Assembly (NCBI GenBank): GCA_028285185.1
Contig: JANQQD010000173.1
Span: 1-36,046, forward strand
DNA length: 36,046 bases
Direction of reading: 5' to 3'
Origin: Anaerolineae bacterium
GTDB lineage: Bacteria > Pseudomonadota > Alphaproteobacteria > DSM-16000 > Inquilinaceae
Shown piece after piece: positions 19,959-28,311 of the stretch. Numbering within the stretch: the first letter of the stretch is position 1; each line of letters opens with the position of its first letter. The notes under the pieces are model-generated. The model saw only the letters and a program-made list of their open reading frames with translations. It ran no database searches and was not told the DNA's origin. Position numbers and translations under genes: made by a program.

Positions 19959-20492
19959 ATGCGTTGGCTTTGCCCCACCGCTAGCCGCCTGTCGCGTCGT
20001 GTGGTGGCGATTGGCGCGGTGCTGGTCTGCCTCACAGCGCCGTCTCACCTGTGGGCCGACACCGGCGCATACGGTGACACGCCGTCGGACGTTGCTCTGA
20101 TCATGCTTGCGGAAGTGAATCTCGTGCGAGAGACCATGGGCGTGCAGGCTCTGACGCTGGACGGCCGGTTGGCCCATGCGGCCCAAGCCCACTGCGAAGA
20201 CATGGCCGCGAACGACTTTGCCGGCCACCGCGGTTCGGATGGCAGCTTCGGGCCGGCACGTGGCCGACGCGCCGGTTATCCCGTCCGGCTGTTCGGCGAG
20301 AACCTGCAAATGGGCCACCCGACCCCGCAAGACGTTGTCGCCGCCTGGATGGAGAGCCCGTCACACCGCGAGAATCTGCTGCGCCCCGAGGTCGTTCACG
20401 CCGGCATCGGCCATGTTTTCCTGCCCACGGATTCGGGGCGTGCGCGGTACGGCCACTATTGGGCGTTGGTCGTGGCTGCGCCGCTGCCCTGA
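19959..20492 (+). CDS. Exported CAP/SCP-domain protein (YkwD-like)
   Basis: This 177-residue secreted CAP-superfamily protein has a signal peptide ending LWA/DTGA (about residue 33). The CAP domain contains AQAHCEDMAANDFAGHRGSDG with His78 and His90, then FGENL (Glu114). WMESPSHRENLL with His136 and GHYWALVVA follow, the bacterial YkwD pattern. CAP proteins bind small lipids or act at cell surfaces; the specific role of this one is unknown. ATG 19959, with AAGG upstream, gives a clean signal peptide. ATG 19887, six bases past the lipoprotein stop, is an alternative adding 24 residues. It is probably transcribed with the lipoprotein gene. Confidence 0.85.
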   Translation: MRWLCPTASRLSRRVVAIGAVLVCLTAPSHLWADTGAYGDTPSDVALIMLAEVNLVRETMGVQALTLDGRLAHAAQAHCEDMAANDFAGHRGSDGSFGPARGRRAGYPVRLFGENLQMGHPTPQDVVAAWMESPSHRENLLRPEVVHAGIGHVFLPTDSGRARYGHYWALVVAAPLP

Positions 20493-20608
20493 CTTGTGCA
20501 GCACCTCGCTTCCGTATGGATATCTGTCTTAACGCACAAGGCTTCGTTAACCAATTGTTGTCGTAATGACCAGATGATGCGCCTTCTTCCGCACAACCGA
20601 TCGCAGTG

Positions 20609-21976
20609 ATGAACCAAACGAGCAGCCCGTCCGGCGAGCCCAAACGTGAGAGAATAACCCAGCAAGAGCTGGATGAAATCTTGCGCCATCATCGCAATTT
20701 CTTGTCGCGGCGAGGCGGCAATCGGGCGCGCTTGCGGTTGTATGACCTTTCTCATCTAGACTTTTCCGGCCATGACCTCAGTGAGGCGGATTTCACTGCA
20801 GCAAAGCTTTTCGGTGCCCGGTTGACCGGCACGAAGTTGACGATGGCCAATCTCTATGGGGCCGATCTCCGGCTGGCCAATCTGCGCCGGGCGGAGCTGT
20901 CGAATGCCGATATGCGCGGTGCCTGCCTGCGCGGCGCGGTTCTCAGTGAATCCACGATGATCAACACCGATCTCCGCGACGGCGTCATCGTAACGCCCGG
21001 AGAAGAAGGAGAGCTGAAGCCCATAAGCTTTGACGTCAGCATCACGGAACTCACCTGCGCAAAGATCGACGGCGCGAACATGACTCGCGCCAAGCTGGCC
21101 AATGCATTCGTGATGCAGACCGATCTGACCGACTGCATCCTGCGGGATGCCAAGCTGGTAAGGACCAATTTCACCAATTCGGTGTTGACCGGGTGCATTC
21201 TGGAAGGTGCGGATCTGACCGAAGCAAACCTCACAGGGGCCGTGCTCAGCGGCGCGGACCTGACGGGTGCGCGGATCGTCAATACCAACATGACCAACGC
21301 CGACCTTGTCGGCGCCATCTATGAGTCGTCCTTGCTGGACTCGGCCGTGACGACCAACGCCAAGGTCGCGCGGCCGGCTGAGAGCCTGCGCCGACCGCTG
21401 GACGAGATCCTGCGGCTGCACGCTGATTGGGTGGACAGCAACGGCAAGACCGGTGAGCGGGCCGACCTCTCGTCGCTGGATCTTTCCGGCCATTCGTTCG
21501 AGCGGCACAATCTCGCCGCTGCCGTGATGCGGCATGCCAAGCTGACGGGGGCCAATCTGCGCGATGTCGGTTTCGCCATGGCCGATCTCACGCTCTGCGA
21601 CCTGCGTAACGTCGATCTGCGGCATGCCGATCTCAGGGGGGCCAGCCTGCAGCGTGCGTCTCTGTCGGGTGCCAAGATGCACCGCGCCCGTTTGTCGCCG
21701 GTGCGGATCACCGCCGGTAACGCGTTCACCTGGCAGGCGAACCTGCTTCGGGCGCGCCTTAACGATGCGGACCTCACCGAAGCCGATCTGCGCGGTGCCC
21801 AGCTTCCCTATGCCAACCTTGCCGGTGCCGATCTTCGGGGCGCCAATCTGATCGGTGCCAATCTGCAGAACGCGGATCTGACCGGTGCCAAGGTCGATGG
21901 GTGCAGGCTGGACGATGCCGATCTTTCCGGCGTGCAGGGGCTGCGCCCGCGGCGCGGGGCCGCCGGGCCGAGCTGA
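20609..21976 (+). CDS. Two-module pentapeptide-repeat protein
   Basis: This 455-residue protein is built from A(D/N)Lxx pentapeptides that form right-handed quadrilateral beta-helices. Two modules each start with a helical head: LDEILRHHRNFL at 21-32 and LDEILRLHADWV at 264-275. Each head is followed by a Gly/Arg linker and a LSxLDFSGH-like cap, then many repeats. The offset between heads is 243 residues, so the gene probably arose by internal duplication. A break in the first helix (VIVTPGEEGELKPISFDV, about 126-143) looks like a loop. There is no signal peptide. The head may be a docking element; members of the family act as scaffolds or DNA mimics. GTG 20606 directly precedes ATG 20609; the ribosome-binding site is poor. 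No target is evident. Confidence 0.88.
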   Translation: MNQTSSPSGEPKRERITQQELDEILRHHRNFLSRRGGNRARLRLYDLSHLDFSGHDLSEADFTAAKLFGARLTGTKLTMANLYGADLRLANLRRAELSNADMRGACLRGAVLSESTMINTDLRDGVIVTPGEEGELKPISFDVSITELTCAKIDGANMTRAKLANAFVMQTDLTDCILRDAKLVRTNFTNSVLTGCILEGADLTEANLTGAVLSGADLTGARIVNTNMTNADLVGAIYESSLLDSAVTTNAKVARPAESLRRPLDEILRLHADWVDSNGKTGERADLSSLDLSGHSFERHNLAAAVMRHAKLTGANLRDVGFAMADLTLCDLRNVDLRHADLRGASLQRASLSGAKMHRARLSPVRITAGNAFTWQANLLRARLNDADLTEADLRGAQLPYANLAGADLRGANLIGANLQNADLTGAKVDGCRLDDADLSGVQGLRPRRGAAGPS

Positions 21977-22050
21977 AGGAAGCGCCGTCGGCGCGGGGTC
22001 TCAATTCCCGCATTGGACAGGGCCGACCCTCCGTCCATATAACCTCGGTC

Positions 22051-22896
22051 ATGACCATACCGTTCACCAAGATGCACGGCCTCGGCAACGATTTCGTCGT
22101 GATCGACACGCGTGTCGACGGCTGGTGGCCGCAGCCGGCCATCGCTAAGGCCATCGCCGACCGGCGATGGGGAGTAGGCTGCGACCAGATCCTGCTGCTG
22201 ACGCAGCCCGACAATGCCGAAGCAGCTGTGCGGATGGTCATCCTCAACGCCGACGGAACCGAGGCTGAGGCCTGCGGCAACGGAACCCGATGCGTCGCCC
22301 ATCTGTTGATGCGCGAAACCGGCGCCGATACGGTCTCAGTCGAAACACGGGCCGGCCAGTTGTCCTGCAGCGCTGATGGTGACCGCGTCACAGTCGATAT
22401 GGGACTTGCCGAGACCGACTGGTCTGCCATCCCGCTGGCCGATCCGGTCGACACTTTGCACCTGCCGGTGTCGGAAGGGCCCTTGGCCGATGGGGTCGCC
22501 GTCGCCATTGGCAATCCCCATGCGGTGTTCTTCGTCACCGATGCCGAGACGGTCGATCTGGCGCGGGTGGGCCCGGCGCTGGAGACCCATCGCCTGTTCC
22601 CGGCGCGCGCCAACATCGAGGTGTGCCATGTCGCCGGTCCGGACCGTCTGCGCATGCGCGTATGGGAACGCGGGGTGGGCATCACCCAGGCCTGCGGCTC
22701 CGGCGCTTGCGCAGCCGCCGTCGCAGCCGCCCGTCGTGGTCTGACGGGTCGCCATGTGGCCGTGGAACTCGACGGCGGCCCTCTGACCATCGAATGGCAG
22801 GAGGACGGGCGCGTCGCAATGACGGGGCCGGTCGCCACCAGCTTCACGGGCGCGCTCGATCCGGCTCGACTTCTGGCGGCCGCAGGTGCGGCATGA
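22051..22896 (+). CDS. dapF: Diaminopimelate epimerase
   Basis: This 281-residue enzyme interconverts LL- and meso-diaminopimelate, the last step before lysine and the source of meso-DAP for peptidoglycan. The two catalytic cysteines are present: Cys75 in EACGNGTRC and Cys215 in TQACGSGAC. MHGLGNDFVVID opens the protein, as in the family, and GNPHAVFFV is also conserved. ATG 22051 is chosen because it gives that N-terminus, although the ribosome-binding site is weak. A longer open frame from 21901 is only coding overlap with the pentapeptide gene's end. It overlaps mtaB by ATGA, so translation is coupled. Confidence 0.96.
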   Translation: MTIPFTKMHGLGNDFVVIDTRVDGWWPQPAIAKAIADRRWGVGCDQILLLTQPDNAEAAVRMVILNADGTEAEACGNGTRCVAHLLMRETGADTVSVETRAGQLSCSADGDRVTVDMGLAETDWSAIPLADPVDTLHLPVSEGPLADGVAVAIGNPHAVFFVTDAETVDLARVGPALETHRLFPARANIEVCHVAGPDRLRMRVWERGVGITQACGSGACAAAVAAARRGLTGRHVAVELDGGPLTIEWQEDGRVAMTGPVATSFTGALDPARLLAAAGAA

Positions 22897-24185
22897 CCGG
22901 CTCACCCCGTGTCATCACCTTCGGCTGCCGGCTCAATACCTTCGAGAGCGAGGTCATGCGCGGGGCTGCAGCCGGGGCCGGTCTTGGCGATGCCGTCATC
23001 GTTAACACCTGTGCCGTGACGGCAGAGGCCGAACGCCAGGCCCGACAGGCCATCCGCAAGGCCCGCCGCGAGCATCCCGAAGCCCGCATCATCGTGACCG
23101 GCTGTTCCGCACAGGTCGATCCGGAGCGTTATGCCGCGATGGCTGAGGTGGATCAGGTCGTCGGCAACGCCGCCAAGCTGGATCCAGCCTCCTGGCCGCG
23201 TGCCACGGACGCCCGCGTCGTGGTCAACGACATCATGACGGTGCGCGAGACGGCGGGGCATCTCGTCGACGGGTTCGACCGCCGGACGCGCGCCTTCGTC
23301 CAGGTGCAGACCGGCTGTGACCACCGTTGCACCTTCTGCATCATTCCGTTCGGGCGCGGTCCCTCCCGGTCGGTGCCGGTGGGAGAGGTTGTCCGGCAGG
23401 TGCGGACGCTTGTGGAGGCCGATTGCCGCGAGGTGGTGTTGAGCGGCGTCGACATCACGTCCTACGGCAGCGATCTGCCGGGCCGCCCGAGCCTGGGCCA
23501 GCTTGCCCGCCGCCTGCTGATACAGGTGCCGGAGCTGCCGCGCCTGAGACTGTCGTCGCTCGATCCGGTTGAGGTCGATGAGACGCTATGGCGCCTGATC
23601 GCGGAGGAGCCGCGGTTGATGCCCCATCTGCATCTCAGCCTGCAGGCCGGCGACGACCTTGTGCTGAAGCGCATGAAGCGGCGTCACGGCCGGGCCGATG
23701 TCGTCGCCTTCTGCGAGCGGGCACGGCGTCTCCGGCCCGACATCGCCTTCGGGGCGGACCTGATCGCTGGATTCCCGACCGAGACCGAAGCCATGTTCGC
23801 CCGCACCTTGGCGCTGGTGGAGGACTGCGGGCTGACCTATCTGCACGTGTTCCCCTATTCGGAGCGTCCGGACACGCCGGCATCGCGGATGCCGGCGGTG
23901 CCCAAGCCGGTCCGGCGAGATCGCGCGGCACGCCTGCGGCGGTCCGGCGATGCGGCGCTGGCCGGCTTCCTCGGCTCAAGGGTGGGCAGCACCGCCAGTG
24001 TGCTGGTCGAGACCGACGGCTTTGGGCGGACCGAGCAGTTCGCACCCGTGCGGGTCGATGGCGTCCCTCCCGGCGCCGTGGCGGATACTGTCATCGTCGC
24101 CGCCGACGGCCGTGCGCTTCAGGGCCGGCCGTGTCAGCCGCCGGGCGTCGTCTCGGGTTCGGGGGCGGGATCCTCCGGGATGTAG
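22893..24185 (+). CDS. mtaB: MtaB-type tRNA (t6A37) methylthiotransferase
   Basis: This 430-residue radical-SAM enzyme adds a methylthio group to t6A at tRNA position 37. An N-terminal UPF0004 domain supplies cluster ligands Cys12 (FGCRLN), Cys40 (VNTCAVT) and Cys71 (TGCSAQ). The radical SAM cluster is C142/C146/C149 (TGCDHRCTFCII). LHLSLQAGDD and YLHVFPYSERPDTPA are typical, and a TRAM-like C-terminal region follows. The MtaB branch rather than MiaB is inferred from GCRLNTFES and the pairing with dapF. Its last 52 bases overlap the convergent Sel1 gene, and its end (SGSGAGSSGM) is Gly/Ser-rich. ftsY, which often follows in alphaproteobacteria, is absent here. Confidence 0.93.
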   Translation: MTGSPRVITFGCRLNTFESEVMRGAAAGAGLGDAVIVNTCAVTAEAERQARQAIRKARREHPEARIIVTGCSAQVDPERYAAMAEVDQVVGNAAKLDPASWPRATDARVVVNDIMTVRETAGHLVDGFDRRTRAFVQVQTGCDHRCTFCIIPFGRGPSRSVPVGEVVRQVRTLVEADCREVVLSGVDITSYGSDLPGRPSLGQLARRLLIQVPELPRLRLSSLDPVEVDETLWRLIAEEPRLMPHLHLSLQAGDDLVLKRMKRRHGRADVVAFCERARRLRPDIAFGADLIAGFPTETEAMFARTLALVEDCGLTYLHVFPYSERPDTPASRMPAVPKPVRRDRAARLRRSGDAALAGFLGSRVGSTASVLVETDGFGRTEQFAPVRVDGVPPGAVADTVIVAADGRALQGRPCQPPGVVSGSGAGSSGM

Positions 24186-25360
24186 TCGCTAAGACCGATC
24201 CCTTCCATCTCCGCTGGTGTCATGCGCGGGGGAACCGGTGCTGCGACCGTCAGCAATCCGAAGTCGGGATGGACGGCCAAAGCGAAGCTGCCGTCCAGAT
24301 AGCGGATGAAGACAGGCTGCGGGCCGCTGAGGCCGCCATGCAGGCTGCCTTCACCCGGCTCCAACTCACCGACCCAGGCCCGCTGCAGCAGCCCCTGCCA
24401 GTCCCGGACCAGAGCATCGGCTTCCCGCCGGACACTGACAGGCACCATGCGCTGCGTCTGTCGGATCACCGACTGGGCCAGCTCCATCATGTCCGGCGGC
24501 AGCGCCTGCGCTGAAAGGTGCTGCGGACGGTGGGCCTCCGTCCAGATCGCCAGGGCCGCCGTCATGTAGAGCATCTGGCCGGAGCGGTTGCGGAACACCG
24601 TGTCGCCGTAGAGCGGGATCAACTGCGCCATCGCCAGCGCGTTGCCCTGGCTTGCCGACCGCTGGACAAGCTGCAAGGCCAGTTCGGGGTCGGGATCGAC
24701 GCCAATCCCCTCACGGTACATGCGCGCGAGCAAGAGCCGCGCCTGCGAGTTGCCGCCCTGCTCCGCCATGGACAGGAACAGGTATGCCTGTTCCGGGTCT
24801 TCCGGAACGCCGTCGCCATGGAGGTAGATGCTGCCCAACAGCGCCGCAGCATCGGCATCCAGATTGTCCGCCGCTTCGATCAGCCATCCGACGGCCGTCT
24901 CGATATCGCCTTCGACCGCTTCGCCTTGCAGGTGAAGGATGCCGAGCATGTACTGGGCGTCGACATGGCCCTGCTCCGCCGACCGGCGGTACCATGTCAG
25001 CGCCTCCGACGCATCGGCGCGCACGCCCTGACCGTTCAGATACAGTCCCCCGAGCCGGAACTGGGCCTCCGCATGCTGGCGGCGGGCCGCGCGCAGATAC
25101 CATTGCACTGCTGCGGCCGGGTCCACATCGACACCGTCGCCATGTTCGTACATGTGCCCCAGCCAGAACTGGGAGTCCGCATGACCGACCTCCGCCAGGG
25201 CGAGGAAGCCGCCCAGGGCCGCCTCGTAGTCGCCGCGGTCATAGGCCGCCTCGGCCTCTTGAAAACTGGGGGCCGTTGCCGAAGCCGGCAGCCCGATCAT
25301 GCCGGCGACGAGCGTCAGCGCAATCAGGGTAAGGCAGGATCGTCGTATTGCTGGCCGCAT
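24134..25360 (-). CDS. Exported Sel1/TPR-like repeat protein
   Basis: This 408-residue periplasmic protein has a signal peptide of about 29 residues (LTLIALTLVAGMIGLPASATA). A TPR-like first unit (EAEAAYDRGDYEAALGGF) is followed by five 36-residue Sel1 repeats. These show the LGxxYxxGxGVxxD pattern from about residue 63 to 243. A non-repeat C-terminal part of about 150 residues has DGSFALAVHPDFG and an acidic Pro-rich tail. Such proteins are scaffolds for envelope complexes. ATG 25360 is the only good start; the ribosome-binding site is weak. It follows the M23 lipoprotein by 138 bp and overlaps the mtaB 3' end. Its partner is unknown. Confidence 0.9.
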   Translation of the reverse strand: MRPAIRRSCLTLIALTLVAGMIGLPASATAPSFQEAEAAYDRGDYEAALGGFLALAEVGHADSQFWLGHMYEHGDGVDVDPAAAVQWYLRAARRQHAEAQFRLGGLYLNGQGVRADASEALTWYRRSAEQGHVDAQYMLGILHLQGEAVEGDIETAVGWLIEAADNLDADAAALLGSIYLHGDGVPEDPEQAYLFLSMAEQGGNSQARLLLARMYREGIGVDPDPELALQLVQRSASQGNALAMAQLIPLYGDTVFRNRSGQMLYMTAALAIWTEAHRPQHLSAQALPPDMMELAQSVIRQTQRMVPVSVRREADALVRDWQGLLQRAWVGELEPGEGSLHGGLSGPQPVFIRYLDGSFALAVHPDFGLLTVAAPVPPRMTPAEMEGIGLSDYIPEDPAPEPETTPGG

Positions 25361-25498
25361 TGTGCCTGGCTATGTGGCGTCTGGCTGGCCGGTACCGGTC
25401 AGCGGGGCGCACGCTTCCCGTGGGCACTGGACCATGCGGGCCGACGCCAGATCAAGCCCCGTGGGGGATCGCAACCGCCACGAACCGCCGCCGGGCGG

Positions 25499-26116
25499 CT
25501 ACTGGGGCCGCATCTCCGGCCTGGCCGAAACCCAGGTCTCGCGGCAGACCAGCGGCCGGCCGATATGCTCCACAGGATCGACGGCCTCGTCATTTATGTG
25601 CAACTCGAAATGCAGATGCGCGCCGGTGACCCGGCCGGACGCGCCGACATTGCCGATCTGCTCTCCCGCATCGACCTTCAGCCCTTCCTCCAGATCATCG
25701 GTGAACTGACTGAGATGGGCATAGCGGGTGACGTCGCCGTTGACGTGGCGGATCTCCACCAGGCGGCCATACCCACCGCGCCGGCCGGCGAACACTACCG
25801 TGCCGCGCTGTGCGGCGACCACGGGCGCGCCATAGTCCGCGTCGAAGTCCACGCCGGCGTGAAAGCGCCCCCAGCGCGGCCCAAAATGGGAGCTGACCGG
25901 TGCATCGTTGACCGGCATCATCAGTACGTCCGCCTCCGTGGCGATCAGCTGCGCGATCACATCCCCGTTCGCCGTCCCGGGCTCGCACGCCGTCGACACA
26001 TCCACCTCGCTGCCGCTATGGGTTCTGACAGCACCCCCTGACCGTTCGGCGGCGCAGGCCGCTAAGGTGGCGGCGACGAGGCAGCTGGCCAGCAGCCTGA
26101 TCTGCGGTAGATGCAT
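25499..26116 (-). CDS. M23-family (LytM) peptidoglycan endopeptidase lipoprotein
   Basis: This 205-residue lipoprotein has the lipobox LAAC with Cys21. All active-site residues of an M23 zinc metallopeptidase are present. These are His86 and Asp90 (FHAGVDFD), His134 (YAHLS), and His167 and His169 (HLHFEL). An active DD-endopeptidase or a related peptidoglycan hydrolase is therefore likely, anchored in a membrane. ATG 26116 is chosen because AGGGA lies 7 nt upstream and the lipobox then falls at a normal distance. An in-frame ATG at 26167 would add 17 Arg-rich residues. It lies between EipB and the Sel1-repeat gene on the same strand. Confidence 0.93.
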   Translation of the reverse strand: MHLPQIRLLASCLVAATLAACAAERSGGAVRTHSGSEVDVSTACEPGTANGDVIAQLIATEADVLMMPVNDAPVSSHFGPRWGRFHAGVDFDADYGAPVVAAQRGTVVFAGRRGGYGRLVEIRHVNGDVTRYAHLSQFTDDLEEGLKVDAGEQIGNVGASGRVTGAHLHFELHINDEAVDPVEHIGRPLVCRETWVSARPEMRPQ

Positions 26117-26439
26117 CCGGATTTCCCTGCGAAGACAGGTTCTTGCCCTGACAATGGTCCCCCGCATCGCTTCTAACGGTAGGATTCGTTAACAGTCAAG
26201 CAGGTGTGTTAAGGATAATGACCGGGTGCGGGTACACACGGTGAACATCGGCCCAGATTTCGCCAATTGTTCGCCATAGCTGACGCCGGTACTCGCCGCA
26301 TGGGAAGAGCCGGTGTTCGACGCTTGTTCGATCAGGCGGGCCTTGACTGTCGTATCACTTTGACGCAGCGCGATTCTTCGCAATCGAAACTTCTGTCTCG
26401 GGACTGGTGGCTTCTCGCCGACTCGCCGTTCCTTCGGGG
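26117..26439. other. Intergenic region between eipB and the M23 gene
   Basis: I see no gene in these 323 bp. A minus-strand frame across 26189-26521 has no ribosome-binding site and overlaps the eipB end in another frame. TTGACT on the minus strand (26199-26194) could be a -35 for the M23 gene, but the matching -10 at 17 bp (TTAGAA) is poor. Confidence 0.5.
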
Positions 26440-27252
26440 TCAGCAGGCAGGCAAGTCCAGAGCCACCAGCTTGCGCAAGTCTGCACGGATGGCAAAGCCG
26501 TCCATCTCCGCTTCCCACCACTCCGTCACGCCATTGGCGTGGAGCCTGCTCCGCACTTCGTCGAGCAGGGGGCCGCGGCCTCCGTCGGCCTCGTATGCGT
26601 AAGAGGACATCTCGATGGGCCAGGATACCGACTGAGCCAGCAGTTCTTCCGTGCTTTCGCCAGCAGGAATGGGGGCTCCGATCGTAATCCGAGCCTCTTC
26701 GACGCCAGACCCTTCCGAACCATCGAACAGCAGGGAATCGTATTGGAATTCGCCCTCTTTAGCGCGTCTCAGCATCTCACGGGAGAATCCTGTGGGAAAC
26801 AGCGTGCCAGCCGGCAGCGGCAGTTGCCGCGGCCCGGGCAACCGGTAATGAGCTGTTCCGGGACCGTTGCCGGACAGGGTCGCGATGCCGCTGTACTCTT
26901 CGGTCGCCATCTGGTTGACCGTGACCCTCGCGTTGAACCGGAGATCCTGCCCGTCCATGCTTTCCCAGACGTCATAGTCCACGCGAAAGTGCAGGGTCGT
27001 GCCCTGAGCGTAGAGAATGTCGACGTCGAGCTCCTGCTCTATGACCCATCCGTCGCACACCCTTTCCCAAAGGACGATCTGCTCGCCTTCCAGTGCCAGG
27101 ATGCCGGCGCCCGGTTCCTGATCGGTGAGTTCGATGACATACGTCGCCCGGTGTGGCTCAACCTCCACCGCAACGGCCGCTGGGGCCCAAAGGCCGAGGC
27201 TAAGGGCGGACAGAAAGGCCATCCGGTCGCCGCGCGTTCGACGGTCAGCCAT
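26440..27252 (-). CDS. eipB: EipB (DUF1849) periplasmic envelope-integrity protein
   Basis: This 270-residue exported protein is of the EipB family, a spiral beta protein needed for envelope integrity in Brucella. A signal peptide ends AAVA/VEVEPH (about residue 28). Family landmarks follow in order: PHRATYVIEL, ERVCDGW, VWESMDGQDLRF, LPAGTLFPT, LLFDGSEGSG, SWPIEMSSYAYE, HANGVTEWW. Cys66 (VCDGW) and the very last residue Cys270 match the conserved disulfide pair of the family. ATG 27252 has GGGA 6 nt upstream; ATG 27222 is possible but would leave no basic region before the hydrophobic core. In Brucella, EipB was linked genetically to a TPR protein (TtpA). A TPR/Sel1 protein is two genes away here. 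Confidence 0.88.
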   Translation of the reverse strand: MADRRTRGDRMAFLSALSLGLWAPAAVAVEVEPHRATYVIELTDQEPGAGILALEGEQIVLWERVCDGWVIEQELDVDILYAQGTTLHFRVDYDVWESMDGQDLRFNARVTVNQMATEEYSGIATLSGNGPGTAHYRLPGPRQLPLPAGTLFPTGFSREMLRRAKEGEFQYDSLLFDGSEGSGVEEARITIGAPIPAGESTEELLAQSVSWPIEMSSYAYEADGGRGPLLDEVRSRLHANGVTEWWEAEMDGFAIRADLRKLVALDLPAC

Positions 27253-27478
27253 CACGGATCCCGATCCTCCGCTGCAAGGCCCTTGCGCGCCAGACTGGAA
27301 TTGGGCGCAGAGGGCGTCAACCATTTATCCCTTGGCCTTTGGCGCCCCTGGCGCCAACCCGTTGCGGCGATGGCGTCGCGGCCCCGGTTCCCTTGCGCTA
27401 GACTGGCAGCATCCGATATCCGGGGGCACGGACGGCAGGCTGTGGTGCACGCGCCCCGACCCCTGACAGGAGCATGCG

Positions 27479-28171
27479 ATGACGGCCCCGATCAAGCTTT
27501 TCGCCTGGCCGACGCCGAACGGGCAGAAGGTCTCGATCCTCTTGGAAGAGGTGGGGTGGCCCTATACGGTCCACCGCATCGATCCGGGCGAAGAGGGGGC
27601 GCTGGACGCCGACTATGCGAATGTGAGCCCGGACAGCCAGGTGACCGTGATCGTCGACCCCGACGGACCGGATGGCGAGCCCTACACGGTGTTCTCCACA
27701 GGCGCCATCCTGATGTATGTGGCGGACAAGGCGGGCCGGTTCTGGCCGCAGACGCATCCCGGCAAATACGACACGCTGACTTGGCTGATGTACCAGATCG
27801 CGAATGTCGGCCCGGTGCTGGGCCAGGCGCACCATTTCCGCATGTACGCGCCGGAGCGCTTCGACGACACCATCAACATCCTGACCGGCGAGACCGGCCG
27901 CCTCTACACCGCCATGGATCGCCGCCTGGCCGAGACCGAGTACCTGGCGGGCGACACCTACACCATCGCCGACATCGCCACCTACCCCTGGACCCGCAGC
28001 ATCGACCGCCAGGGCCATGCCATGGAGAGCTTCCCCAACGTCAAGCGCTGGTTCCAGGCGATCGACGGCCGCCCGGCGGTGGCGCTGGGCCTGGCAGCGC
28101 TGCACGTGGAGCCGACCGACGACCCGTGGCGGGGCCGCCAGACCGGCCGGCGGATGGGGATGGTGCCGTAA
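27479..28171 (+). CDS. YfcG/YghU-like glutathione transferase family protein lacking the cis-proline
   Basis: This 230-residue GST-fold protein is of the Nu/YfcG-YghU type, whose members are glutathione-dependent disulfide reductases. Landmarks are WPTPNGQKV (Asn14 in the TPNG loop), STGAILMY, VGPVLGQAHHF and TYTIADIATYPW. Two normally conserved features are changed. The I-P step before the beta-strand is Val-Thr (SQVTVIVD, Thr56), and the Glu-Ser that contacts glutathione is Ser-Thr (73-74). The protein may therefore bind a different thiol or be inactive. The start ATG 27479 has AGGAG 6 nt upstream. It is divergent from eipB and monocistronic. Confidence 0.88.
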   Translation: MTAPIKLFAWPTPNGQKVSILLEEVGWPYTVHRIDPGEEGALDADYANVSPDSQVTVIVDPDGPDGEPYTVFSTGAILMYVADKAGRFWPQTHPGKYDTLTWLMYQIANVGPVLGQAHHFRMYAPERFDDTINILTGETGRLYTAMDRRLAETEYLAGDTYTIADIATYPWTRSIDRQGHAMESFPNVKRWFQAIDGRPAVALGLAALHVEPTDDPWRGRQTGRRMGMVP

Positions 28172-28311
28172 GGGGCAGATGCCGCAGCATCAGCCCACCA
28201 GCGTGTTCACCAGACTGCCCAACGCCGCGTCTTCATAGGATGGGACCAAGTCCAGCCCGGAAGATCGTTTCCATCGGACGCCGCCATCGGGTCGACGGGG
28301 GCTGATCAACG

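Noticed and set aside
26407..28305. A 632-codon plus-strand open frame over eipB and the GST gene
   Set aside because: It runs antisense to EipB and out of frame with the GST, both of which have firm family motifs and ribosome-binding sites.
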